Positions 1 to 10,474 of a DNA stretch of 64,000 nucleotides are shown piece by piece. Source of the DNA: Epiperipatus broadwayi (lineage: Eukaryota; Onychophora; Udeonychophora; Euonychophora; Peripatidae); NCBI GenBank assembly GCA_028023455.1, contig JAQFVV010000283.1, positions 556,001-620,000 on the forward strand. The letters are read 5' to 3'. Numbering within the stretch: position 1 is the first letter of the stretch; the number at the start of each line of letters is the position of its first letter. Both the position numbers and the translations under genes were made by a program. A model generated the notes under the pieces. The model worked only from the letters and a program-made list of their open reading frames with translations, did not search any database and was not told where the DNA came from.

Positions 1-1677
1 CATGAGATTGAGACCATCAGATTCAATAAAATATATTATCAGAGTTTCTTTTTTTTTCTAGTTTTCTTGAATCTGGGGCTATTATTGTTGTGAAGACATC
101 CTTTGATGTTAAAGGAAGTTGGGTTTTGAAGTGAATGATGGGAAGGTGGTGTATATATATATATATGTATATTGTATTTACCCCATTGAATTTCACTTGT
201 AAAGGTCTATTTGTTAAAGATGAAATCGTGGTTAAGAATTTTAGTAAAATTCTGTTGTTTTTTTTTTTTTTTGGCTTGTATTATAATGTTCTATGATTTT
301 CTATTTTATGTATTTATGTCTTTGATCTAATTTCAAGTCCTGGCCATTTAAAAAAGGTAACTTGTTTCATACTTTAATCAAATTTATAAAAAATTTTCCA
401 GATACGTGACTTGCAGATAATCAGCTAAACATGCGAGAAGTGACTGCTAAATGCATATGTAGCTGTTCTGTTTAGAATATAAAGCAAGAATGAAAAAAAG
501 ACCCATTCCTTTATTATTGGACAATTGGAAATCCTAACGAATCATGCTCTCTTCATTGTTTTTCTTTATGGGGCTATTAAAGTTATCTTTGCCCTGCAGT
601 AGATTATTTAAAGTCTGTTTTATCTTTTTTTTTTCCGGCACTCATATAACTTCTCTGAATCAGATACAGCTTTCCATTACTAGATATCGTATAGTTTTTG
701 ACTTTTCCCTTTTGGTAGATAGATAATATAAAGGTTAAACTATAACCATGAAATTTAAATAACTTATTTTTATGAAATTTAAAATATTCCTTTTTAATGC
801 CTATAGTTGAAAGTTATTATTACTTGATTTATATATTGAATGCTTTCAATTCATTTTTTCTGTGCAACAAAAAGGGTCTGAACTTGATTTTATAATGAAT
901 TGCCACTATATTATAAAATGTTTGATTTTAAGAGACTTTAATATCTGAAATCTAAAAAGTTGTTGATAATTGACTTTTTTGCTACATCCATGAATTGTAT
1001 AACTTGCAGAACAAATTCTATGTTAAATAGGAAGATTTTGATGACTGATACTTGTTTGTAAATCAGTGCTCAGTGATACGTCACCAACAACTTCACTGTT
1101 GTCATTATGAACACTGATAAGACAGGTAATGCACTTACAGTGATATACATTAATGAAACTCTAGACTAACATCAGTAGTTGACGTATTTGAAAATATGAT
1201 GTATTTTTATTATATAGAAACAAGATCAAAACATACTAGTTAACATTTAGGGATTATTTTTAATTTTTGTTCATAAAATCCACAGTCAAATGTTTTTGGA
1301 TTCACCAAATCTACTCAAAAACATATGAGGTGTTTGAATAATAAGGTACTACAATTGAGCAATAATGTTATATCACCAGTAGCAGTAGCTCCCCTTGCTT
1401 ACTGCTGCCATAACCCACTTTCTTCTTCCATCTCATGTTTGTTATGTAACATAAGTTTTAAAGAAATCTAATATTAAGAGTTATAATATAAAATGTAAAA
1501 TCTCTCCAAAGAAACTCTTAAGATTGCTTTTAATAATAAGAGTTATTTAATTTTCTTTCAAAAATAAAAACACCATCCTTCCTCTTTTTTCTTAATTTGA
1601 ATTCTTTAATGTGGCCCAATCTTGTGGCTTTTTTTTTACTATTAACCCTTATCTAACCAAATATTTTTTTGATTTAT
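1..1677. other. AT-rich non-coding stretch
   Basis: I see no recognisable gene here. A pyrimidine-rich tract ending in TAG near 50-60 is followed by a short open frame (Leu-Glu-Ser-Gly-Ala-Ile... to a stop near 150). That could be a terminal exon, but nothing corroborates it. A TA microsatellite lies at about 151-172. The rest is AT-rich sequence with T homopolymers. No repeat family that recurs elsewhere in the window was noticed. Confidence 0.4.
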
Positions 1678-2318
1678 TTTAATCAATAAAACCTTTGACA
1701 GATGCGCTTTAAAAATGCTTATATGACAGCCAATCACATATAATAAGGACTGCACAGGAAACTCTAAATTCAAAACACAAAGCAAAGAATTTATGAGAAA
1801 AAGATGAACCCCACCTTCTTCTCTACTTAAATTTATATATAAATAAGCCAAATTCAAGTATTTTGAACCAAGAGCATGAAGTTTTAAACAACATGAAATC
1901 GTTCGATTTACTACATAGTAATTTTCAAATCTAATGAAATGATCTTAACAAATGTAAATACTGTATATTAATTTTTAAGCGCAAGCAGATGATATAATAA
2001 TAACGTGAAAGGCTAAAATCTTTGACAGATATGCTTTAAAAATGCTTAAATGACAGCCAATCAGATTAAGCATTTTTAAAGCGCATCTGTCAAAGGTTTT
2101 AGCCTTTCACGTTATTATTATATCATCTGCTTTTGCTTAAGAAATTAATATACAGTAAATTTAAACCACTAAACATCACATGATCACCATCTCATATTAG
2201 CACATAATTGTTTGTAAACAAAAGCAAAACTCCATACAGTAGTGCCACCCTGTGCTAACCAGAGTAATCAATAGATGCCAGAAGGCTTGTGCATAAAATC
2301 CCTATCTAGTGTATACTC

Positions 2319-2377
2319 ATCCAATATCCCCAGACTAGTTTCTGGCTTGTGGCCATTATCAGTGAGGAGCCTTGGAT
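2319..2377 (-). ncRNA. Hammerhead-ribozyme-like motif, core mutated
   Basis: On the minus strand this has the family A ribozyme layout: ATCCAA/TTGGAT outer stem I, an inner stem I, stem II GGC-CACAA-GCC, GAAAC and an AGTC site. The core strand reads CTGATAA, a change at a residue expected to be invariant G, so self-cleavage is unlikely. It is the inverted partner of the motif at 2714-2772. Confidence 0.5.
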
Positions 2378-2713
2378 CTGAGAGCACTGCACCTAGATCT
2401 TAGGATCTAATGCAACCCTTTCAGCAGCCACCTTTTAACTCTACTTTACTACAAAACTATGAGAATGAAATTGAAAACACCAATCCTGCCTAATAGGATA
2501 ATGGTGGCTATGGTTGATTAAGAGCCAAAGGCACCAAAATCTATGGGTGCTGAATTGAGTTCAGACCCATATGACTATATAAGCTATTGAGCTTAGATTG
2601 AAAATATTTTTGTGTTTTCAATTTCATTCTCATAGTTTTGTAGTAAAGTAGAGTTAAAAGGTGGCTGCTGGAGGGTTGCATTAGATCCTAAGATCTAGGT
2701 GCAGTGCTCTCAG

Positions 2714-2772
2714 ATCCAAGGCTCCTCACTGATGATGGCCACAAGCCAGAAACTAGTCTGGGGATATTGGAT
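2714..2772 (+). ncRNA. Hammerhead-ribozyme-like motif (type I), core intact
   Basis: In order: outer stem I strand ATCCAA (2714-2719), inner stem I strand TCCTCA, core CTGATGA (2729-2735), stem II T-GGC-CACAA-GCC-A, GAAA (2749-2752), minimal stem III A-C-[TA]-G-T, H17 = C (2758), then TGGGGA and TTGGAT closing stem I with an internal loop. TCCTCA pairs with TGGGGA through one G-U, and ATCCAA with TTGGAT. All residues I know to be invariant in the hammerhead core are present. Cleavage would be expected 3' of 2758. This is a structural reading by eye; activity is inferred. Confidence 0.7.
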
Positions 2773-3354
2773 GAGTAGGCACTAGATAGGGATTTTATGC
2801 AGAAGCCTTCTGGCATCTATTGATTACTCTGGTTAGCACAGGGTGGCACTAATGTATGGAGTTTTGCTTTTGTATACAGTAAATTTGTTAAGATCATTTC
2901 ATTAGATTTGAAAATTACTACGTAGAAAATCGAAAGATTTCACATTGTTTATTTATATATAATATTTAGTGAATTAAATGTGAGGGTGTTTAAAGCTTCA
3001 TGCTCTTGATTCAAAATGCTTGAATCTGGCTTATTTATATATATAAATTTAAGTAGAGAAGAAGATGGGGTTCATCTTTTTCTCGTAAATTCTTTGCCTT
3101 GTGTTTTGAATTTAGAATTTCCTCAGCCGTTATTACATCTGATTGGCTGTCATTTAAGAATTTTTTAAAGCGCATCACGTTATTATATCATCTGCTTGCA
3201 TTTAAGAAATTAATATATTTAATCAATAAAAGATTTTTTTTTTTGTAAAATTTACTCTATACATATTTGTAACATACTCTTCTTTTTAACAACTAATTTT
3301 CTTAATAATTCAAATTAATATCCTTTGATTATTTACAAATATTAAATTTTCTGT

Positions 3355-3860
3355 ACTTACAACTTCAACACTAACCACTTCAGATAAATAGTTAATGATT
3401 ATTACTAACTGTTTTATATACTGAAGGTAATTTCTATTCCATATATAAATTTTAAAGCCCAATAAAAGAAGTTTATTATTATTGTTATACACAAAGACAT
3501 AGATAGAATTCAACATCATGTGTCTCACTTTCTATTTATAATATCTTTTTAAAATATACTTAAAATTCTTTGATCTACTACATATTCTTAAAACATGAAT
3601 AAAGATATCTGAAAAAGATAAATGACTCCCAAAATGCATTTCATTGCTGAACTAGCACTTATCAGTAGACCCACATGTCCATTATTTATTCTATTTTTTA
3701 GCAATACCAAATTATTACGCTTTCATTTATAAGTGTAAACTTTCTGCTCTCCCAAACTAATACCAGTCACTCCAAATAAATACATTAATGAATATTACTA
3801 ATCGTTTATTAAACTAGGGATTATCTCTAATCCAAATATAAACTTTTTTCAGATATCTTT
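3355..3860. repeat. Family B repeat, partial tandem dimer
   Basis: A segment with the phrase CTTCAGATAAATA and an AATGATTATTACTAA-like run occurs at about 3355-3470 and again at about 3755-3850. Between them, at 3617-3680, lies the hammerhead-like block of the same family. The same order and spacing (segment, about 250 bp, ribozyme block, about 140 bp, segment) recurs at 8.0-8.7 kb, so the monomer is about 400 bp. Here the core reads CTGATAA on the minus strand, so it is probably inactive. Confidence 0.55.
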
Positions 3861-5205
3861 ATCCATGTATTTCAAGAATATGCATTGGAGTAAGAATTTT
3901 AACTATATCTTAAAAACTGCAAGCATTCACTGTGTCTCAAAGTTTAAATAATAATTGCATCAAAAAATTGAACCTCTTTCAATTTTATTTATAAGAAATT
4001 TAATATCTTTCCACTTACATTTTAAAATTATGTAGTGCTACAATTGCTATGTGAAGTTCCAAGTTCCCGACATAGAAATATTTTAAGCATTCACCAAAAA
4101 GAAAAATATGACTGATTCTCTGACCATGACAATTTAAAAAGTGCAATTTTTTGCTTGATAGAATAATAAATTAGATGTGGACCTTCATGAGTATAGAGAT
4201 TTGAAGGCAGAATTTCAATAACTGATGACCTAAAAATGATTGGTAGATTATATCTGCAAAAGTACTACAGGCATTCAATGATCATGACCATTTTCAGTTG
4301 TTTTGGGGGTTTTTTTTTGGCACACTGTAAATAACATCTGAAAAATGATATCATAATCATTAAATCTGCGGATGTAGTAGTGATGTTATTTTGAATAAAT
4401 GTAAGGAGTCTTTTGATCATCTTTTGAATGGTGATAGAAGAATCGAAATGATGATTTTTAATGATAGATTTATCTTTGCTAATCGTTTAGTTTTGGACAA
4501 AGTTAATCAGAGTTAAAATGGTTCTTTGTGATCTGAAAATGGAAAAGCTGATGATAAGATATCTGGAGAAAATTTAAAATATAGTGATAATATGTTAATT
4601 TTAAGACTATCGGAATTTTTTAGGGATATCTGAACTTACGAGGTTGCACCATCTGATCTTAATGATGTCTATTGCTCCAGAAAAAACTGATATAATTACT
4701 GTAGGATAGCATTATTATCCACAACGGAAAAGATATTTCTCAAAATCTGTTGAATAGATGAGATATTATCAGAGACTCAGTGGGGCAGTTGCCAGGTAAT
4801 TTGCAACAAAAAAGCACCGAAGGATTAATTTGAATATTACTTTTACTGTTTTGGATATGTTATTTGACTTCATTCATCAATCAGATCTGCACCAATATTC
4901 AAAATCAATGTATTATTTTTAAAGTTTAATTATATTATACAGCTTCTATATGATGTAATGAAAGGAATTGTTTTTGTTGGGGAAAAATCTAAGCATTTGA
5001 ACTAATGTCTTATAATGATGAGTACTAGCTCTGCCACATGCATTTTTATGACAATTTTTTTTGGGGGAATTATTTATAGATAGTTTCATGAAATAGGTGT
5101 CAAGATAACAACATGGATTTGATAGTGGAAGTTTAATTTGAATGGTCTATAAGCAAAGATAAGAATTTTTACCTTCTTGTTCTTCTTGATTTAAAATATA
5201 CTGTT
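3861..5205. other. Non-coding, possibly containing a decayed coding relic
   Basis: No intact gene is visible. Between about 4380 and 4960 the sequence is less AT-skewed and translates with few stops in scattered frames, which suggests a very old coding relic. I could not match it to any family. The rest is AT-rich with T runs. Confidence 0.3.
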
Positions 5206-5213
5206 TGTCAATC

Positions 5214-5310
5214 ATTGTTAGACGAGAGGTCAGCGTACCTGCCTTGCAAGCAAGCAGTTGGTTGCAGACAGTTGTTGCGGGTTCCCCTCCCGGTCGATAC
5301 TATGACATAT
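5214..5310 (+). repeat. tRNA-derived SINE (SINE-1), copy 1
   Basis: An A-box-like stretch (TTAGACGAGAGGT, about 5218-5230) and a B-box-like stretch (GGTTCCCCTCC, 5280-5290) enclose a body closely matching the copy at 19.42 kb, including the shared phrase TTGCAAGCAAGCAGTTGG. Both copies continue into a CTATGA(C/T)ATATGGAAAA tail. This indicates a tRNA-headed SINE rather than a working tRNA, because no clean acceptor stem or CCA-proximal pairing is apparent. Confidence 0.7.
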
Positions 5311-5787
5311 GGAAAATATATTATAACGATCGAAATGAAAGTGAAGATTGAATCTAACCGCAAAAACAATATCTGCAACTACCAGGGCACCACTAGGCAT
5401 TTGAGCCTAGAAAAATTTATAAAGTAGGCAGATACGCGCTGTTAAGATTCCACTTTATTTAAATATTCCGATCATTAGCCCAAGTCACTAGCTCAGTGGA
5501 GTAGCAGAGATAACAAAATATAAATTTTATATCTTAAATATAAAAGAATAAAAGCCACTGCCAGAAATTAACACGTAAAAATATTTATTTACGCACGTAT
5601 AAAATATTTAAATTTTGAGGAATAAATTTAACGTTTATATTTTTATATTGATCTTTAATTCTAAATTTAAGTAGATTGCAAATAATGAGTTTACTATTTT
5701 ATTTAGCTAGTCAAGTATGAATAGACTACATAGATCTGCATTTGAAAAGAAAATATTCTTCCCTGATCTAACCTTAGGCCACAAATT

Positions 5788-6049
5788 TCACAACCAAACT
5801 GGCGCCAATCCATCTGATACATTCATGTATTCAATGTAGCATGATACGACAACACAAAATACTATACTGTCAGGAAAGTACATCTGAACAGTAAGTAGAA
5901 TTAGAGAAGACATTGACTCTCCACCAACAGGAATGTCACATCTGTTGGCAAGTAGAACAATAAACAAAAAACTCCATAGGAATGGACTTGCGGTCTTCTG
6001 CCGACTTACCAACCCATCCATAGGCAAACAGAAGGTGTGTGGCGTATAT
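5788..6049 (-). other. Unassigned GC-richer island with minus-strand open frame and splice-like signals
   Basis: On the minus strand a 79-codon open frame runs from 6027 to 5788, with two hydrophobic stretches that could be membrane segments. A consensus-like donor (GTTG|GTAAGT) lies just inside the start, and a CAG acceptor-like site lies near 6050. The frame may therefore be an exon plus intron read-through rather than a protein. The island sits about 0.85 kb downstream of the minus-strand promoter-like region near 6.9 kb, so it could be a second exon of the same unit. The product is not recognised. Confidence 0.25.
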
Positions 6050-6739
6050 ATGCAATCCTGCCCGAAGCGGATCTCATACTACATCTACTAATTACACAAA
6101 TATATCCAATCCATTGAGCCAATTCAACTACGAAACGAATAACCTAAGATTACCCTCCCTTAATATAACTTTACAAAACTATATAGCCATTCACGCCCGA
6201 CTTAAATTTAACATTTAGATACATTCGCACAAATGAATTTTATAAAATTTGTTTTAAAATGTTGAGTATAGATCAGCTACACAGATTCCACGGTCAAAAA
6301 CATCCCAAATTAAACACAACCGATCAAAATACAAAGTCATTGATAAGCGTCACTTGCATAGGGAATATACAAATCCCATTAGCATTCATCGTAAGATGCT
6401 TGCAGTGATATTGTTGACATATATTCTAATCGAATGTGGAAACCACAACATTATCAACCGCTAACGAATCTATGCTACATCTATACCCAACCTTAAATTT
6501 CATCATTTAAAATTTAAACAACAAATAATTTATACAATAAGAGAAAAAAAAATGGAAATGATTTTTATCAATCGGAAAACATATAAAATTAAACATTATT
6601 AATTTGATTTAAAAACTTACAAAAGTCAGATAAGAGTCCGTTTTTAACATTTAAGTTGGCTTGTTTATCAATTTATAAAACTTGACGAAAGTTCTTAATT
6701 GATTTTAATAATTGTTCATTTCATATAGCTTATGGTAGA

Positions 6740-6903
6740 AGAGTCCAGGTTTCTGCTTTTAATTCCCGCGACGCCTCCATTGGAAGATAATGTTCTGGAG
6801 ATGGCAATAGCTGGTTCAAGGTATCAGTGTTTTCATTTTTCTTTTTAAATAGAGAGTGGTATGTGCGTCCTACCGCATCTCTCAAACACACAACGCTGGA
6901 ACT
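6740..6903 (-). other. Candidate first exon downstream of the minus-strand promoter
   Basis: From the predicted start at 6903 the minus strand has above-average GC. It includes an open frame ending in a short Met-Glu-Ala-Ser-Arg-Glu-Leu peptide followed by a stop. Upstream of that Met the frame stays open for some 25 codons without an ATG in phase. It could be 5' UTR, a first coding exon with an unseen splice, or a relic. No product is recognised. Confidence 0.25.
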
Positions 6904-7017
6904 GTCCGAAAAAACTGTATTTCCCTTTTTATATTATCCACACGGATTCAATTAACAAAACGTCACTAATCCATCACTTTCGTTAGGGTCCGAGCCAAGG
7001 CTTAGTGCTTCCATTGG
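6903..7017 (-). promoter_or_regulatory. Putative TATA/initiator core promoter, minus strand
   Basis: Read on the minus strand, a CCAAT box (7013-7017) is followed by TATAAAAA (6933-6926) and then a CAGT initiator whose A lies at 6903. The TATA-to-start spacing is 30 bp, the usual distance for RNA polymerase II. The surrounding 250 bp are also richer in CpG and GC than the neighbourhood. It would drive transcription towards 5.8 kb. Such a combination can occur by chance in AT-rich DNA. Confidence 0.4.
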
Positions 7018-7587
7018 TCAAGCTAATTTCTCTTTATTTTCTTATCTATCTTTCATCAGATCATTTTAATCATACAAGAGCCCAAGGCTAGCTTGGTATT
7101 CGATAATTCATAAACAATCATTTCCATTTACAGATTACATTAATTAATACCTGTTTTTATTTTTAAATCTTGTACTTTTTTTTTTTATAAAAAAAAGTAC
7201 GTTCAAATACTTATTTGTTTTTTTTAAAAAAAATATTTTTAAAGTTTGGCATCTGTGCGAATGTATGTATATACGTTTAACAAACATTTTAATTTTAGCG
7301 TTTAGTTTTTTACTTTTATTTGCGAACTTTTAAGTTTTTATTTTAAATTAATGTAACGACATATTTATATATCGTTACAATATATATACTGTTGACTGTA
7401 TTATCCTTTCCAAATTTTAAAGATTACCTATAGAATACACTTAATATTTTGAATGGAACAAGAAAGTGTCATGGTAGATCTACTGTTACATTTAACAAGT
7501 TAAAAGTAGAATATTTTATCATTAGTTAATGTAATTACTGTAACTAGTTTGCACCTAAAAATATTATTTTGAACAATTATATGGACT

Positions 7588-7858
7588 ATTACTGACATCA
7601 TTGGAAGAATTAAGAGACTGAACTGGTATTGGACCAGACATATTGTTAGAGGAGATGATAATAGATGGATGTTTGAAATCTTTAACCAGATTTCTAGAAA
7701 TTGTAAAAGACCTAGAAAAAGATCGCATGTGAGATGGATTGATGAAATAAGAAAATGAGCTGGTTGATGTGAAAAGAGTGGCTAGAAGTCAGAGAAGTTT
7801 GGATTCAACTTGGAAAGATCTTCATGTTGCAGTGGATCGATAATGGTTAAAAATGATG
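7588..7858 (+). pseudogene. RTE-like LINE, 3' fragment of reverse transcriptase ORF (copy 1)
   Basis: Conceptual translation follows the C-terminal end of an endonuclease/reverse-transcriptase LINE protein: an Ile-Thr-Asp-Ile-Ile-Gly start, a Gly/Arg-His-Ile-Val-Arg motif, a Cys-Lys-Arg-Pro basic stretch and an Arg-Trp-Ile-Asp-Glu-Ile block. It ends in a Leu-Gln-Trp-Ile-Asp-Asn-Gly terminus. Internal stops and indels break it. It ends in a GATGATGATG run, as other copies in this window do. It matches the 63.5 kb copy throughout and is 5' truncated, as expected for target-primed insertion. Confidence 0.75.
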
Positions 7859-8030
7859 GTGACGATGATGATTATATGGATCTAAACTTCCTATCAATTA
7901 ATATAAAGGCATTAAAAAAATTTCATTGATGGATTCTATGTAAGACATTAAAAATAGATTGGCAAGATAGTAAGACTAATTGGTATGTTTTTCTGGATTA
8001 GTTTAATATGGTACTGTAGAACCTACTATT

Positions 8031-8725
8031 GTAAAATTGTTATATTTTTATTTACCATTGTCAAACTCACTCCACGTGCAATTTTGACACCATCCACCTC
8101 AGATAAATACAATAATGATTATTACTAATCATTTTCTAAATTAGAGATTATCTGTAGGTCAGATATAAACTAAACCTCAAAGATTAATATATTCGATTTT
8201 TTAATTTTAAACATACACACACACATGGATTTATTCACCTTTCTCTTTCCCATGTGTAATATCTTTATAGATATATTAAACAACCTTCATACTTCCCCAT
8301 TCTTTCTAAATTTATATAAATAAAGATACAATAAAAAACAAATGACCCCCAAGATGCATTTAATGCTGAACCAGCAGTCATCAGTTGGCCCAGGTCACTA
8401 TCTCTCATATATATCTTTATTATATGCAAAGTATTTATCTAGAGTAAATTGTTACATTTTTATTTACCATTGTCAAACTCACAACTTGACACCATCCACC
8501 TCAGATAAATACAATAATGATTATTACTAATCATTATCTAAACAAGAGATTATCTCTAGCACAGATATAAACTTTACACCTCAGTTAAAGGTTAATATAT
8601 CTGATTTTTTAATTTTAAACATACACACACATAGAGTTATTCAACTTTCTCTTTCCCATATGTAATATCTTTATAGATATATTAAACAACCTCCATACTT
8701 CCCCATTCTTTTTAAATTCATATTG
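8031..8725. repeat. Family B repeat, tandem partial dimer (period about 412 bp)
   Basis: 8031-8310 and 8444-8725 are near-identical by eye. Both share the TTTACCATTGTCAAACTCAC start, the CACCATCCACCTCAGATAAA phrase, a TACACACACAC run and a CCCCATTCTTT end. The intervening 8339-8399 holds the family's hammerhead-like block. One unit is complete and the second stops before its ribozyme block, so this is a head-to-tail dimer. That is the arrangement expected when a circular or concatemeric RNA template is reverse-transcribed. No protein is encoded. Confidence 0.65.
8339..8399 (-). ncRNA. Hammerhead-like motif of family B, partly decayed
   Basis: On the minus strand an intact CTGATGA is followed by a TGCTG-GTT-CAGCA hairpin (stem II) and then TAAA where GAAA is expected. 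An ATGCAT stem III follows, then TTGG, which pairs with the upstream CCAA. The GAAA change makes it probably inactive. Other copies of the family keep GAAA. Confidence 0.5.
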
Positions 8726-9659
8726 TAAAATTATAATTTTATAAATGGAACAGTCTTTCTAAAGTATTTTATGAACTTATGCCTAGTTTTTGTGTCAAAA
8801 ATAGATCCATTTAGGTTATAATTATTATCTCTGAGTCATTAAACTTGTGTAATATTGATTGATTTTATTATGATAGAAGAAAATAGAAAGTTATAATTAG
8901 GCAAAATGTTAAAGTACTTCAAAAAGTAATTTTGACTGCAGAACTTCACGAGATATTAAATAAACAGAATATAAAACTTAACATGTGACATATGGAGACG
9001 TATTTGTTTCACAGATTAGTTATCACAAAACTTATCTGAAACGTATTATTTTTGTCTATTTTTTTTTTCTGCTGGTGAAATGCCCTTATTTGTTATGAAT
9101 GATTACTGCTGCAGATGATGATGATGATAAAAATAAACTTTTTAAGAAATTTAAATGTTTCACTGATTTTATTATTTTTTTATAGTGCTTTTAAGTAATG
9201 TTTACTGAAATTCTGAAGCTGGAAAAGTATATAAATGTTTAATGAAATGTTCAGCCCAAATGTAATTCAATTTTTTGTACTGAAGTTCTAGGTTAATAAA
9301 TATATAATATTATGGTATTAACTATTTTTTCTTTTGATCTTAGAAAACAGTTAAAATTAATATATATATATATATGTTTAATTATACACCCAAATCAGAG
9401 ATCACCAAACTTTTTAACATGAAGAGCCATTTTGTTTATACCCCCCCCTCCCCATTAAAGACCCACAAGGAATGAGGTATTTCTCCTGCTCCTCTATTAA
9501 ACAGTCGCATGGAAAGACATGAAAAAATATTGACGAAAAATACGAATTTCTGAATGCCTATGGTAGTCTATAAAATTTCACGCCCATATCCAGCTTGTAG
9601 AGTAGCGTACTTCGGGGAGTCTCGAGCTAATAGATCTAGGAGAGTCGCTTTCCACTCCT

Positions 9660-9917
9660 ATGTTTATAAAAAAAGCTAAACAAGATCAGCAACATATGTC
9701 AATTTTTCTGAATCACGAACTTGCTACAGAATGCATGTTTTCTTCTTCTAACATTAAGATCGTCTACATAGAAAGGGATGACCTTAAGAGAAAATTCAAG
9801 GAGGCATGGATTTTTGCAAGAGACCCAAATTCAGTCACCAGGAAGGAGTCTTGCATCCTTTTGTCAAAAAAAAATGGAACATCTGGCTTTTATAATTTAT
9901 ATTTCTCGTTGCAATAA
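9660..9917 (+). pseudogene. 85-codon open frame inside the hAT-like element
   Basis: This Met-to-stop frame is hydrophilic, Lys/Arg/Glu-rich, and has no zinc-finger, DDE or hAT dimerisation signature that I can see. Its position between hAT-like ends and its less AT-skewed composition suggest a remnant of the transposase ORF. I base this only on context. It could equally be a chance frame. Confidence 0.25.
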
Positions 9918-10081
9918 TTTGTTCTATTCTGGCGAGAATTTGCCATAAATTAATTCAGCTATTAAGTGAGAATAGATCTGTATGGTTATATCTTTTCTAG
10001 TGGCTTGACTCAGCTCAAGTTTTTTCGGAGTATTTCAGTAGTATATGAAAAGAGTTTCATGTTAAATAATTACGTGTATTT

Positions 10082-10474
10082 TTGTAATAGAATATAAGCA
10101 AACAGTTTACACTTTGTGGCTAATTGTTCTAAATCAAAATATATAAAATGCGCTAACACGCACAAGCACACAAAGCTAAAAACAAATAAAGAAAAGTATA
10201 TATGATTTTATTTTAATACAGCACTTTCAAGACTCTTGCTACAAAATATCCAAGAAATGGAATGCGTAATCATTTCATTTACATCGCTCCTAATCAATCT
10301 CTTATATTTTTACAAAACGGCTATGAATATGAGGGCTTTGACCCTTGAAAGCGCTTAGCCATTTGATTAAATATATATATTAAAATAAAATAATATATAC
10401 TTTTCTTTATTTGTTTTTCGCTTTGTGTGCTTGTGCATGTTAGCGCATTTTATATATATTGTAATAGAATATAA
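10082..10474 (-). mobile_element. Family C palindromic element copy 1, with 16-bp target duplication
   Basis: The exact 16-mer TTGTAATAGAATATAA lies at 10082-10097 and 10459-10474. Inside, the arms reading TATATAAAATGCGCTAACAC and its complement (GTTAGCGCATTTTATATA) form an inverted repeat of roughly 75-100 bp. The middle contains a short structured block (GGCTA ... GGG-CTTTGA-CCC-TT-GAAA ... TAGCC). Copy 2 at 15.28 kb lies in the opposite orientation, so the flanks are true insertion boundaries. It sits inside the hAT-like relic and is younger than it. Confidence 0.7.

Larger units (their letters stand above)
2163..2872. mobile_element. Family A element copy 1, head-to-head inverted, with 14-bp target duplication
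   Basis: It is flanked by the exact 14-mer TATACAGTAAATTT (2149-2162 and 2873-2886), so it inserted into the family D element. The left half carries family A on the minus strand and the right half on the plus strand, around a unique middle near 2460-2630. The left end begins AAACCACTAAACATCAC and the right end finishes GAGTTTTGCTTTTG. The same two ends recur in the copies at 17.4, 27.9 and 46.2 kb. Each half contains a hammerhead-ribozyme-like motif. No coding capacity is seen. Confidence 0.7.
1678..3231. mobile_element. Family D palindromic (fold-back) element with 14-bp target duplication, interrupted by a family A element
   Basis: The exact 14-mer TTTAATCAATAAAA occurs at 1678-1691 and 3218-3231, bracketing an element of about 1.5 kb. 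If the inner family A insertion (2163-2872) is removed, the remainder is one long inverted repeat centred near 2056. The left arm of roughly 370 bp is mirrored by 2066-2162 plus 2887-3217. Its innermost part (about 1975-2047 and 2066-2141, around an 18-nt spacer) is almost perfect. No open reading frame is carried. The mechanism is inferred: a 14-bp duplication is too long for the usual cut-and-paste MITE superfamilies. Confidence 0.65.

Noticed and set aside
5214-5310. Functional tRNA gene
   Set aside because: A and B boxes are present, but the acceptor stem does not pair and the copy at 19.4 kb continues with shared non-tRNA sequence, so a SINE is more likely.
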